From Sipunculus nudus (Eukaryota; Annelida; Sipuncula; Golfingiida; Sipunculidae), in NCBI GenBank assembly GCA_026874595.1, contig CM049318.1, forward strand, positions 54,325,250-54,389,249: DNA of 64,000 bases. Direction: 5' to 3'. Below the pieces are notes generated by a model, which was not told the origin of the DNA, did no database searches, and saw only the letters and a program-made list of their open reading frames with translations. Below, in pieces: positions 50,035 to 60,825 of this stretch (positions are counted from its first letter, which is position 1; each line of letters begins with the position of its first letter). The position numbers and the translations under genes are program-made.

Positions 50035-50229
50035 TTAACATGTCAGCAAAATGTTTTGGTGATAGCTGTGGTGGTATAAAACATATTTAGCAACAGGCCG
50101 TGGACGGCGGACGCATACGTTCACAGAATTCTGTCCATTCCAGTTAATACAAATATGGCCGTTAGATGTAACAACACCTGCCGCAATCTCTAACCCTGTG
50201 ACCAGTTTCCATGTTGAAGCCTGATACAC
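50035..50229 (-). CDS. Unrecognised ORF, possible terminal exon
   Basis: GC-richer than its surroundings. It reads ASTWKLVTGLEIAAGVVT, then GHICINWNGQNSVNVCV, then a basic and His-rich end before TAA. TATCAG near its start could be an acceptor (after 50222) but lacks a pyrimidine tract. No family recognised. Confidence 0.25.
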   Translation of the reverse strand: MYQASTWKLVTGLEIAAGVVTSNGHICINWNGQNSVNVCVRRPRPVAKYVLYHHSYHQNILLTC

Positions 50230-50604
50230 TAATAATCGTACATAAGATTAATGTATCTGGAGTGTGAGCTTCAACCATTACAATACTGACCTCTATCGGC
50301 ATAGTCGCTTACCAATATACCTAATTCATACAAGCTCTAGAAGTTTAAACTAATACTGTACGTATGCCCACAAAAGTAGCTTATCACATATGATTATCAT
50401 CCTATTATGTATACATGTATATTTTAAATATGATAACAGTTATTATTGTGAAATTTTTGTACACAGTGTTATGCGCTTGATAACTATGACTAATGAATTA
50501 TGGTTGTAGAATGCTTTGTAGTTATATATATATATGGTTGGTGTGAGTGTTGATGTGTAAATTCGGTTTGCTGTATCAGCTGATCATGACGAAGTCAATT
50601 TTAT

Positions 50605-50830
50605 TCTTGCCAGAGTCACCGGTAATCATACCGTTTCTTGTCAGAGCCACCGATAATCGTATTGTTTCCTGTCAGAGCCACCGATAATCGTATTGATTCT
50701 TGTCAGGGCCACCGATAATCGTGCTGATTCTTGTCAGGACCATCCATAATTGTGTTGTTAGAGCCACCGATAATCATGTTTACTCATGTCAGAGTCATTG
50801 ATAACTGTGTTGTTTCTTGTCAGACCCACC
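50605..50830 (+). repeat. 31-bp minisatellite
   Basis: About seven copies of TGTCAGAGCCACCGATAATC plus GTATTGATTCT, decaying toward the right. Confidence 0.9.
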
Positions 50831-51138
50831 ATGCAGTATCAGTATTGTTGTACCGACACGTATATACTTAAAGATTTAAAGATTTAAATATAATTCATAA
50901 AAAAAATCTGGGTATAGGCATCAGTCATTTTAAAGGGTCTTAGGTACGGAAAATATCCAGTACCTTACTCTTATTAAATAATAGGTCATATAACACTTCC
51001 AAATTGTTCCTGCTTCTTCGACCTATTATGACACTGAAACTATTTTATCGTAGCCATTTATTCGTTGCCAGCAAAACGGATACCAACCTAGCGAGTGCTA
51101 AGAGCCAATGTTGTTATATTTCCTTTTTTTGCTGACAG

Positions 51139-51245
51139 CTCACCGGCCCGGAAAGCCGCTTGCACAGGTCCCTGTATCGGCGGAGTGTCGGGCCTCTCTT
51201 TCTGAGCCTGTGACCTATGCACGGGTTGCCGAGCTCCTAAGCTGA
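51139..51245 (+). CDS. Probable terminal exon with an ITIM-like tyrosine motif
   Basis: A strong acceptor (TTCCTTTTTTTGCTGACAG) opens a GC-rich exon in an AT-rich region. Only the frame starting at 51141 is open. It reads HRPGKPLAQVPVSAECRA, then SEPVTYARVAELLS and TGA at 51243-51245. VTYARV fits the ITIM-type pattern V-x-Y-x-x-V, so the product may be the cytoplasmic end of a signalling receptor. AATAAA at 51409-51414 gives a short 3' UTR. On the other strand the sequence is also open and has a GTGAGC donor, but its acceptor is poor, so I prefer +. Upstream exons were not identified. Confidence 0.45.
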
Positions 51246-51408
51246 ATGTCTTAGTGTTTTAATAGATCGATGTAGCGTAATATGACCTTTTATTTAAGGA
51301 GAGTACCAGTGTCTTTACGTTTATAAACATACTTGTAACAATAACAAATATTTAACACAGAGATGAATGTTTCATTCAGTAAACTGGATTCATGAATGTA
51401 TCACCTAC

Positions 51409-51414
51409 AATAAA
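51409..51414 (+). promoter_or_regulatory. Candidate polyadenylation signal
   Basis: AATAAA about 165 bases after the stop of the 51139 exon. Confidence 0.35.
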
Positions 51415-52545
51415 TAACATGATATAATTCTACATCGGGTTCCATCACAGACATTTGAGCTTTAAATAAAATCATTGTAAAACTGATTTCGTATTCATGA
51501 AACCTAAAGTAACATAAAACTACATCTTTTATCATGTTAAAATACAGTTAAAGCTTGATTTTATTAATACTAAAAGATAATTATTAAACATTCATAACAC
51601 AGTTTTCTCAAATATTCAAAATGGCTTTAAGACACACAAGCAATATGTTGTAAAAATGCATTTCGTAAATTTTTTATGTAAGATCAAGTTACTCTAATCT
51701 TAATAAGTAGCTGCAAGGTAACCATTATACTTATTTTTTTTCAATTAGACCATTTTGGCAAGACTAGATTCTTGAAAATAGGTTAGGGCCGCCTGAAACG
51801 AATCCCTGATATGGTTGGGGCCTTTGGTTTCGAACTGCAGATATGTTCGAGTCTATTTATTTATGTGAATATTTTAGATATTTTTTATCGCCATGATCTT
51901 ATTCTAATACCGAGATAATGATATTCTTGAGTAGCGATTTAAGTTCACGAATTCACTGCCTACAAAACAATGATGTTGGTACGTGTCAACTGTCAATATG
52001 ACCAAGTTAGATACGAAAGAAGAGACATTCCTGAAGGGCTTGTTATACCTCCGCCCGCCAGGTGGCGAGAGCTATAATATGTTTAACCTTTTGTCTGTGT
52101 GAAATTTTATACAAAAAGTTTGAACAGAATTTGTTGAAATTTGTTTGAGACTGGGATAAGAAAAATTCCGTTAAATCTTGGATGTATAGTCTGTATCATC
52201 ATGATGTTTTCTTTCAATTCAAAGACTTCTTTTCAAATGTAACACAGTTATTTCTTTTATCCTTGTCGGGGCCTTGGGCAATTGGTTATGAGACCTAACC
52301 AGTGAATGCAGCTGTTGAACCGTGACAAACACTTCCTGCGTTACTGTGTAGTTTGATTAAGATCTTTGCGGATGTCATTGTGCCCTCCGACAACTTTCTA
52401 GTTATTAATGTTTCAGATATAAACCGAAGTCATCGTCTTGTCAGCATGGCGCTCAGTATTGAGTATTTGATATTTTGAGTACCGACTTAAGTCAATATCA
52501 AATAAGATTTGTATGAGACGGCTTAAACAGCTGAATTCAAAAACG
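51415..52545. other. Intergenic / 3' UTR of the exchanger gene
   Basis: No gene. Holds the second copy of the 85-bp dispersed repeat at 52298-52381. The 3' UTR of the minus-strand exchanger must lie here, but no polyadenylation signal is certain. Confidence 0.4.
52298..52381 (+). repeat. Dispersed 85-bp repeat, copy 2
   Basis: Same-strand partner of 7791-7875. Confidence 0.6.
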
Positions 52546-52871
52546 TTATGGCGGGCAAGGGGGCGGGTTAAAATACCCAAATACATTAAGTTCATATAAA
52601 CACGCCAATGTTATAGATATTGCGTAGCCAATTAAAAATATAACCCCCGTTTTCTTTTTCAGTCTCCATTTTGATAAAGCCACAACAGCTAACATGAACA
52701 CCACACTAGCGAACAAGGTCACGACCGTGAACTCTAACCCCGAGCTCTGTATGCGTACGATCGTGTCTGGCGCCACGAATGTCGTCTGCAGTAACCAGGG
52801 GAAACCGAGGCACAAGAGAATATCAAACACGTTACTCCCGATGGAATTGGATATCGCCATGTTTCCTTCAC
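52546..52871 (-). CDS. K+-dependent Na+/Ca2+ exchanger (NCKX, SLC24), last exon
   Basis: Acceptor CGTTATTTTTTTCAG, phase 1, running to TAA at 52546-52548. It encodes GEGNMAISNSIGSNVFDILL then CLGFPWLLQ, followed by three more hydrophobic spans and NPPPCPP at the C-terminus. SNSIGSNVFD is the second part of the alpha-2 ion-binding repeat of NCKX exchangers. The Asp of NVFD corresponds to a residue known in vertebrate NCKX2 to matter for K+ dependence. The protein exports Ca2+ (with K+) in exchange for Na+ across the plasma membrane. Family certain, member not. Confidence 0.92.
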
Positions 52872-53009
52872 CTGAAAAAAATAACGAAATTAATTTAAAT
52901 TTGATTCACATAACTGCAACCTCAGTTAAAATGGAAATAACATTACCCACCTTGCTTTATTCTTTTAGTATCATTGTAAGTATAAAGGTTATGTCAACAA
53001 TTATTTAAC

Positions 53010-53042
53010 ACACACACAGACACACACACATATATATATAGG

Positions 53043-53078
<36 letters not shown>
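53010..53078 (+). repeat. CA then TA microsatellite, left of the LTR element
   Basis: (CA)n then (TA)n directly abutting the 5' LTR. A further (TA)n at 61595-61655 abuts the 3' LTR, so the element inserted in or next to a TA tract and the target duplication cannot be read. Confidence 0.9.
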
Positions 53079-53082
<4 letters not shown>

Positions 53083-53831
53083 ACCATATCTGCTTTATCA
53101 TAGGCCAGCATCATTTTCAGTACATCTCCACTCTTCAGTTTATAGTCCGTTATTTACTTCCGTTTTCTAGCCGGGCATAGTTGTTACTCTTCATGTAATT
53201 GGTAATTGGTTTTCTATTAACTGTGACCTCTTTTTATTGGTTATTTTTCTTTAAGTTGTTACAGCGCCACCTGCAGTAGGGTATATAAGTGTTCGAATGT
53301 CAGGTGACGCCACTCTGGCATTCGAACGTTGAGGATAGAACGACCCTCAATTGTCCTTCCATAATATTTTTCAGGTGAGCGTGTTCTTTGTTTATATTTG
53401 TTCACCCATATAGTAAATAGTTATTCCCGGTGAACTGGTTATAATTTCTAGGAACGTGAGTTATAATAAGTAATAATAGGACCACCCAATTTGTAATATT
53501 TAATGGCGCCACGTAATTGGTCTTAGTACCTAGTGAGGCCATAGGGCCACGTGTTAGTTTTAGTACCTAGATAGGACATTGGGCCACGATATAAATAAAT
53601 ATAACTCAATGTCATGTACCTGTATATATCTGTATATTTTCTCATGTCGCATGGAACTAATAGTTTTATTGTATGTGTAAGTTGCACCAATGACTCTGGC
53701 ATTCGAACGTTGAGGACAGAACGACCCTCAATTGTCCTTCCATAATATTTTTCAGAATAAAGCCATGTCACGTACTGTCCCGGGCTGCTTATAACTCCAC
53801 GACTAGTGTGTGCCTGTTGAGCCCCGTCACA
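53079..53831 (+). repeat. 5' LTR (753 bp)
   Basis: TG...CA ends (TGTAACC...GTCACA). A TATA box (GTATATAAG) is at 53281, about 30 bases before a 63-bp sequence (53312-53374) that recurs at 53693-53755. The first copy abuts GTGAGC; the second abuts AATAAA at 53756-53761. The 3' LTR has 15 extra bases after TTTAATG. Confidence 0.92.
53281..53289 (+). promoter_or_regulatory. LTR TATA box
   Basis: GTATATAAG in the U3 region. An identical box is in the 3' LTR and in the U3 fragment inserted in the integrase. Confidence 0.6.
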
Positions 53832-53833
53832 CT

Positions 53834-53850
53834 TGGTAGCAGAGCGTGGT
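53834..53850 (+). other. Primer-binding site
   Basis: TGGTAGCAGAGCGTGG begins two bases after the LTR end and matches the 3' end of a tRNA ending ...GCUCUGCUACCA. I do not assign the tRNA species. Confidence 0.75.
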
Positions 53851-54989
53851 TTTGTTTTTACCGCCGCAGTATCGTTTGTGCCATGTGCTTTTTCTGACCA
53901 GGACAACATGCACGTCGTCACGCCCACACAGGAACTGTCCGACGAGCTGTCCACTTCATGGGCCCTATGACATCTTCTGCTTTGCATGCTGCTTGCCGCT
54001 TGCTATTTTCGCTATGCGACTACCGCTGAAGCTTTGCCTTCTTTCGCCATAAGGAATAACGCTGTTTCAATGGTGGGGTGCACACCACTAAATTGCAATT
54101 CTTCTGGACTATCTGTGTACTCACGTGAGTGACATTTTGCGTGTTTTTAAGGCGCCAATTATAAAACCTCGCATTATCGTCGCTCCACGCCAGGACCAGG
54201 AGTTCCATGAACATAACAGTGAACAGCATAAACTTCATTCCAGTGTGTTTTATGCGCATGCATTGCATATTTTGTGCTTATGATTGTTGTATGTTCACTT
54301 TAATGTTTGCGTATTTAAATTTAATGGTTGCATATTTCACGTTTGCATGTTAGATACACCAGTAACAGTAGCACTTTAATGTTTTGTTTCATGGTTCATT
54401 GCGCATGGTCTTTTTAAAAGGGTACTAGGATTCAAATTCAAGACCTCGCTTGCACGCTTGCGTTTGTGTTTAAAGGTCAATGTAGTTCACTGTTTGTACC
54501 TGCGCATGTGTGTATTGCGGTTTTGCATGTGTTGACATTAATTTAATGCTTACCGTTCAGGGGGTATTTACTTTTAACGGGGCATGCTCAGCATGGTAAA
54601 GTTGTGTCAAACCGAACATTACGTAGGTATTTAATCAGGCAATTTGCCAATTTGGTTCTCATTTAATTGACTTGATCAAATTAGATTGATAAATCCGTGG
54701 CAGTATACTCGATACTTGATGTAATGTTTACAGTTGACCAGTTGGTAGGTGTTGGTGTAGTAAATGATATTTTGTCACCAATTGTCATCAATTGTTGATT
54801 AATGTCATCGAATGTTGAATAGTTGTTAGTTGTTGACAGCTTGTTAGGTGTTTGTGACATGCGTTGTCGTACAATTTATGAACGCGGGTTACTGATTGAT
54901 ACTCTTAGTGCTCCTATCAGTCCCGAGTTTTTTCACTCGATATTTTTTCGATTGTTGAATTGTCAGTCTGGGTTGAATTGTCAGTCAAG
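53851..54989 (+). other. Untranslated leader of the retrotransposon
   Basis: About 1.1 kb without a coding frame on +. Minus-strand frames here and in the LTR are shadows. Confidence 0.6.
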
Positions 54990-56228
54990 ATGGTGGATAT
55001 AGGTTGTGTTGTACGGCTGTCTGGTATTGAGCCCGATGCCCCGTATAAGGCACTACTTAGCCATGTTTCACAGATCGGCAAGGTTAACCACCTGTTGTTA
55101 GTTCAAGAGGCCCTTTCAGGTCTCAACACCGGTCGAGGCTATGTAGTTTTTGATGAAGGTATATCAGCCTCGCAGGCCGTAGATATGCTTATGGGTAGCA
55201 AGTTGAAAGAAAGCGAACGATACAAATTGTTAGTGGAACCCGCTAGTGAAGGTCACCGTGCAGAGATTGTCTCTCTCATAGCACGGAAGCGTGTAGAGTT
55301 AGTTGATTTGTCTTCCAAAACTGGAAGGGGGGTTGGCTTTGTTCATCAGTTAGCCGATAAACTCAATTACCTAACAGATGATGAAGTGAATGCATTAACA
55401 TCAGAGCTCAGAACTCGACGTGGTCACACTGTTCCTGCCAGTAACGGTAAAGCTAACTATTCTTTTATCACTCCTAGACTGCCTGTATTTACAGGAAATG
55501 CTGATGATAAAGTAGGTTGCTACAATCAGTGGCGCTCAAATGTGAAAGCTCTCATAAGTGACGACTTCACTCCTGACTCTCAGATATTGACCGCTATACA
55601 TCAGTCTGTGAAAGGTACGGCAGGAAGGGTTTTGCTCTCTCTGCCAGATAACTGTTCACCAACTGATATACTTGATAAATTTGATAAATACTTCGGTAAT
55701 GTACTGCCCCTAGATCTGCTTAAAAACCAGTTCCATTCTAGCAGACAGGAACCGAAAGAGGACATTGTTTCTTGGAGCTGTCGTCTCCATAGTATGCTTG
55801 ATTCAATCAATGCAAAACAACCCATGTCCCGTCATGAGTATGATCAATTAATTAGGTCAAAATTTTGGTTTGGATTGTATTCTAAACATATCCAAGGAGC
55901 CACTCGTCATTAATACGATTATGACGAGGATTTTGATGAGTTGTTCACGGCATGTCGGACGTCGGAATCACAACAACCCCAACACAAGTCCGCAACCTCA
56001 TTTCAGTTCTATTCTCAAGACTCTAGGGAGTCATCTCTTGATAAGATCTTCCTAAGACTAAGATTCCATGGATAATAGATTGTCTAAGATTGAGAAATCT
56101 AAGAATCTATCCTCCCAGAGTTCATCCCTTACGAGGCAGAAAGATCAGTCCAGATCAGTGTCTACGGACACTTGAGACCTTTCTGTACACGTTGTAAGCG
56201 TAACACACATACGGCTGACATGTGTCAT
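54990..56228 (+). pseudogene. Retrotransposon gag, broken
   Basis: The ATG at 54990 (MVDIGCVVRLSG) opens about 307 codons. The N-terminal ~80 residues look like the RRM-like domain seen in PNMA-type Gag proteins, an inference. A capsid-like part follows (LPVFTG, YNQWRSNVKALI, FHSSRQEPKEDIVSW). The first stop is TAA at 55911-55913, after which the same frame stays open to about 56076. Further frame changes precede a zinc knuckle C-x2-C-x4-H-x4-C at about 56181-56226. At least three lesions separate capsid from knuckle. Confidence 0.8.
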
Positions 56229-56684
56229 GCCAGAAGGGATAAGAGTGGTAAATTACTAAAAAAACTAGACTCGACCTGTTCTGAGAAGTGGGACAGAACA
56301 GGTGCGGATGTACATAATATTCCCACTAACCATAAACCATCTATACCAGTACCTCTTGTAGGTAATACACAGCTTGTTGATGTAATCGCCGATGACGTAA
56401 GATGTACCGGTTTGCTAGATACAGGTTTGCAGGTATGTACTGTTTCTGAAAACTTTTTCACACAACATTTATCCTCCTCTGATCTAGAAACCGTTGACAA
56501 AATCATTGACCTGAGACAAGTAGATGGGGAAATGGTAGATTACCTGGGAATTGTGCCCATTGATATAAACTTTCCAGAGTTGCATTCCACTCAGGTATTC
56601 TCTGTTCCTGTTTTGGTCATGAAAGTCACTAAATTTAACTATGATGTCCCCTTCATTATCGGAACTAATGTTCTATATTCTTAA
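56229..56684 (+). pseudogene. Retrotransposon protease region
   Basis: Contains the aspartic protease active site LLDTG and, further on, the flap-to-end signature FIIGTN. It ends at TAA 56682-56684, before the reverse transcriptase frame. In-frame with the zinc knuckle upstream. Confidence 0.8.
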
Positions 56685-56731
56685 CTTTCCTAAAGCAAGA
56701 AAGTGGGAACAATTTTGTTCAGAAGTTAAAT

Positions 56732-57890
56732 GTGCCTACACCTTGGCGAAGTGCCTTTCAGTGTTTACAACTTCGGAATAAGAGATCTTTAAATGTCACG
56801 GGACAAGCCTTTTCTACCAGGCCCGTAGAAGTTCCCCCATTCAGTACAGTCACGGTTAATGCTTTAACTAGAGTCTCAAATCCAGGCAAAATTCTTATTT
56901 TGACGGAGACCAGTACTCTTCATAGCTTACCGGCGGGACTAGTGTTAATTCCTCTATTAGAGGAAGTTGATTTATCTACTGGTTCAACTCATCACGTCAA
57001 TGTTCAGGTTCAGAACTTAACAAGCCATACTATTACAATTCCAAATAAAGCTGTCCTTTGCCAGCTGCAACAGGCTAAATTAGCAGAACCAGAAATCCCA
57101 TTGCCAGTTGAAGACCAGTCTCTTCTCAACTCTTTAAATATGGGCAGTAATCTTTCACCTGCTGAGTCTAAACGGTTGCAACAGCTTTTAATTAAATGGA
57201 AACATATATTTTCATCCAGTGACACAGATATAGGTCGCACAAATCTTGTCAAACATCACATTGTTCTTACCAATCATGAGCCCTTTCGGGAAAGGTATCG
57301 TAGAATACCACCCCAGCTATACCATGAGGTTAAGGAACATCTTCGTGATATGTTAGAAGCAAAGGTGATCAGAGAAAGCAGATCGCCTTTTTCCTCTCCC
57401 ATTGTGTTAATTCGCAAAGGAGATGGATCATTAAGATTTTGTGTAGACCATAGGACCTTAAATAGTAGAACGGTCAAGGACGCGCATGCGCTCCCGCGAA
57501 TTGACGATACTTTAGATTCTTTGATAGTTGCCAGGTACTTTTCATCACTTGACTTAGTCAGTATACTGGCAGGTTGAGGTTGCCGAAGAAGATAAGGCAA
57601 AAACTGCTTTCACTGTTGGTCCTCTAGGTTTTTACGAGTGGGAAACCATGCCGTTCGGCTTGGTCTCAGCTCCCGCAACCTTCCAGCGCCTTATGCAAAA
57701 GGTTATGGGTGATTTACACCTGAAAGAATGCTTACTTTATCTTGATGACATAATAGTATTTTCAAAAACCGTTAATGAGCACCTTGAGAGGTTAGAATCT
57801 TTATTTAATCGGTTGGCAGAAGCAGGGCTTAAACTAAACCATCTAAGTGTTGTTTTCTGCGAGAAGAAATTAAATATCTAGGACATGTTG
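56732..57890 (+). pseudogene. Retrotransposon reverse transcriptase, frameshifted
   Basis: Fingers and palm motifs are readable (SPFSSPIVLIRKGDGS, FCVDHRTLN, FSSLDLV, then MPFGLVSAPATFQ and YLDDIIVFSK with the catalytic YxDD). A short deletion near 57562 shifts the frame between FSSLDLV and the MPFG block, and another shift lies near 57868. No continuous product is possible. Confidence 0.88.
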
Positions 57891-58440
57891 TCTCCAAAGA
57901 GGGTATTAAAACCGACCCCGGAAAGATAGAGGCAGTAAAAAAGTGGCCTAGACCGATGTCCGTTCAGGATGTTCGCCGGTTTCTTAGCTTCGCCAGTTTC
58001 TACAGGCGATTTGTTCCTAATTTTGCTAAAGTAGCCAGGCCACTACATAATTTGTTGAGAGTTAGTCCCTCAAAGACCAGAAAATCCAGACCGAAACAAA
58101 ATTCTGCTGGTGAATCTTTTCACTGGGAAAGTGAGCACGATATAGCTTTTAACAAACTCATCGAGCTTCTTTCTTCCTCCCCAGTACTGGCATTTGCTGA
58201 TTTCAGCCGCCCTTTCATTCTACACACGGATGCCAGTTTTGACGGCATCTCTGGTGTTTTATACCAGGAACAGGATGGACAAAAGCGTCCTGTAGCGTAT
58301 GCTAGCCGTGGCTTGTCACCTTCTGAGTCCAGATATCCAGCCCATAAATTAGAATTTCTTGCCCTTAAATGGTGCATCACCGACAAATTCAGAGTATTTA
58401 TATGGGTCGGAGTTCACGGTCTATACCGATAACAATCCAT
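57891..58440 (+). pseudogene. Retrotransposon connection and RNase H
   Basis: Contains VRRFLSFASFYRRFV, the catalytic Asp in ILHTDAS and Glu in KLEFLALKW. The frame shifts near 58385; the next frame resumes with VYTDNNPLTY. Confidence 0.85.
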
Positions 58441-59323
58441 TGACTTATATTCTTTCTAGTGCCAGGTTAGATGCCACCGGGCAACGCTGGGTTGCTGAGT
58501 TGGCAAACTATCATTTTAATATCCAATATAGGGCTGGTAGACATAACATTGATGCCAACGCATTGTCCAGAATTCCTAGGGCGATTAGAGATCATGAACA
58601 GGATATTCCTGAGAACGTTGTAAAAGCTATTTGCGAGGCAGATATTAGATCTCCTGTAGTTTCTATCAATGCAATTTACATGTACCACCATCATGAGCCA
58701 ACTTTACTCTGTAACTTGTCAGCAACTCCGCTTTTGGGTGGAGTTCATGATATTTGCTCTGAGCAAGTTAAAGATTCGGTTTTGAGGCCATTTGTACTCC
58801 ATCTCAAACATGGAACCAGAATTAAAAGACATAGCCTGAATCGAAGTCAATTGCGATTGCTTAAAATGTTGAAATCCTTGACGTTGCGCGATGGTATTCT
58901 ATACCGTAAATGTCACTCCAATGGTAATACTGTGCACCAGCTACTAGTTCCACGTAGTCTCAGGAAAGAGGCATTAAATGGTTTCCATGATAAAGTTGGC
59001 CATCTCGGCCGCACTCGTACCATACAATTAGCACAAGACCGGTTTTACTGGCCTGGTATGACAAGAGATGTAGCAGAATATACTAAAGAGTGTCCTTACT
59101 GCCTACGCAGAAAATCTCCCCCTCAAGTAGCGCCCCTTGTTTCTTTATCATCTTCAGGGCCAATGGATTTACTATGTATAGATTTCCTAAGTCTTGAACA
59201 GTCCAGGGGAGGGGTAGAGCACATTCTTGTGATGACCGACCACTTTACTAGGTACGCTATGGCAGTCCCCTGCAAAACCATGAAAGCGAAACCCACCGCT
59301 AAAGTTCTTTTTGACATGTTTGT
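58390..59323 (+). pseudogene. Retrotransposon RNase H end and integrase, first part
   Basis: Starts with the RNase H TDNNPLTYIL block. The integrase HHCC zinc module (HDKVGHLGR...CPYC) follows, and the first catalytic Asp sits in CIDFLSL. The frame is interrupted at 59324 by inserted LTR sequence. Confidence 0.85.
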
Positions 59324-59440
59324 AATTGGTAATTGGTTTTCTATTAACTGTGACCTCTTTTTATTGGTTATTTTTCTTTAAGTTGTTACAGCGCCACCTG
59401 CAGTAGGGTATATAAGTGTTCGAATGTCAGGTGACGCCAC
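59324..59440 (+). repeat. 117-bp U3/promoter fragment inserted in the integrase
   Basis: Identical to 53197-53313 of the 5' LTR, including the TATA box. It matches the 5' rather than the 3' LTR at the two sites where they differ. Flanked by ATGTTTGT at 59316-59323 and 59441-59448. Net gain 125 bp, so it also breaks the reading frame. Confidence 0.92.
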
Positions 59441-60674
59441 ATGTTTGTCAACCATTATGGCTTTCCATCTAGGATCCATAGCGATCAAGGCAGGCAATTT
59501 GAGTCGCGTCTTATTAAGGAGTTGTGCAGGTTGGCTGGCATAAGAAAATCTAGGACTAGCCCATACCATCCACAAGGTAATCCAGCCGAGCGGTTTAACC
59601 GCACCTTAATAAATATGCTGGGTACTCTTACTAGTGAACAGAAAAAAGGATTGGCGATCCCATGTAGGACCTCTCACACACGCGTACAACTGAACGAGAA
59701 ATGAGGCCACTGGGTATGCTCCTTTCTTCCTAATGTTCGGTCGCCACCCAAAGCTACCTGTAGATGTTATTTTAGGAAGAGAAAACGAGGCTGACCAAAG
59801 AGATTATAATACCTATGTGTCAGAACTAAAAGAGCAGTTGTAAAAAGCTTACGATATTGCGCAACGTACATCAGTATCATCCAAAACACGTCATAAGAAG
59901 CTCTATGACCGCACTGCGCATGCGCCTGGTCTTAAGCCAGGCGATCATGTACTAATCCGTAAAGTAGGCCTTATCGGAAAACAAAAACTTGCAAATAAGT
60001 GGGAAGATGACGTGTATGTCATTGACAAACAACCTTAGGATAATATCCCTGTATATGTTGTATAACTATTAGGGAAAGATGGTCCGAGCAAAACGCTCCA
60101 TCGAAACATGTTGTTACCCGTCAGTAGTCTTCCTATTGTAGACAAACCATCGCAAGTAAAACACCATGAATCTTCTTCTGATGAGTCTGTTATTACTTAT
60201 GATGAGGAAGAAAATCTTATCATTACTGTTCATCGCAGAAATATGTCTGACGTAAATCTTGATAATGTGGATGCTTCAGGTGACAATATCTCAATTTCGG
60301 ATTATTCCGGAGCCCTATCTCCGGTAGGTGATGTCCCTCAGATTGAAATGTCTACTAATACAGTAGCTGAAATTTCAGATATCGAAGAACCAGATATTGA
60401 GGCACCAATGTCCGGTATATTGTCCCCTCCTCCTATAATTCCGGTTATCCCACTGGAACCAGTAGACTCTGATAATGAAGCACCTGAGCCTCCAAATGAT
60501 ATTTCTTTGCTGAACGATGATTTTGCTTATCCACCTGATATATCAAGTCAAGAATCCTCCGTAAAAACATTTCCTGATGACCAGGATAATTATATTTCCC
60601 GGCCAAGGCGAGAAAGGCGTCCTCCTGCTTACTTAAGGTCCGGTGATTATGTGGTAGGTCACACGATCCGGTAA
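59441..60674 (+). pseudogene. Retrotransposon integrase, second part, and pol C-terminus
   Basis: Continues with the second catalytic Asp ([11 protein letters not shown]) and the Glu ([10 protein letters not shown]). A frame change near 59685 and stops at 59841 and 60036 follow. A GPY/F-like stretch (KLANKWEDDVYV) is near 59990. The last open frame (60108-60674) is acidic and ends RPRRERRPPAYL, as is common at gypsy Pol C-termini. Confidence 0.8.
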
Positions 60675-60798
60675 ACATAATGTCAGGCCTGTTTGCTATT
60701 TATATAGGATATGGTATGTCGCTGCGGGTGAAAATATTCCCTTGTTCATTAAATGATCTCCCGACTTTATGCTTAGGATGTCGAGGTCGACATTTTCA

Positions 60799-60812
60799 TA
60801 GAAGGGGGAGAG
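60799..60812 (+). other. Polypurine tract
   Basis: AGAAGGGGGAGAG just before TGTAACGGG. The 3' LTR start is either here (60813) or at the second TGTAAC (60826), which matches the 5' LTR start. Confidence 0.7.
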
Positions 60813-60825
60813 TGTAACGGGAGCC

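Larger units (their letters stand above)
46035..51138. other. Mostly non-coding
   Basis: Contains a dispersed repeat (46496-46632), TA repeats (47888-47968), a LINE fragment (48783-49166), an unrecognised minus ORF (50035-50229) and a 31-bp minisatellite (50605-50830). No other coding support. Confidence 0.45.

Noticed and set aside
53523-53987. 154-codon minus-strand frame, repeated at 61285-61533
   Set aside because: Antisense shadow of the LTR; present in both LTRs for that reason.
55601-55825. Minus-strand frames inside gag and pol (also 56225, 57010, 57274, 58120, 58467, 59123)
   Set aside because: Shadows of the retrotransposon coding strand with no motifs of their own.
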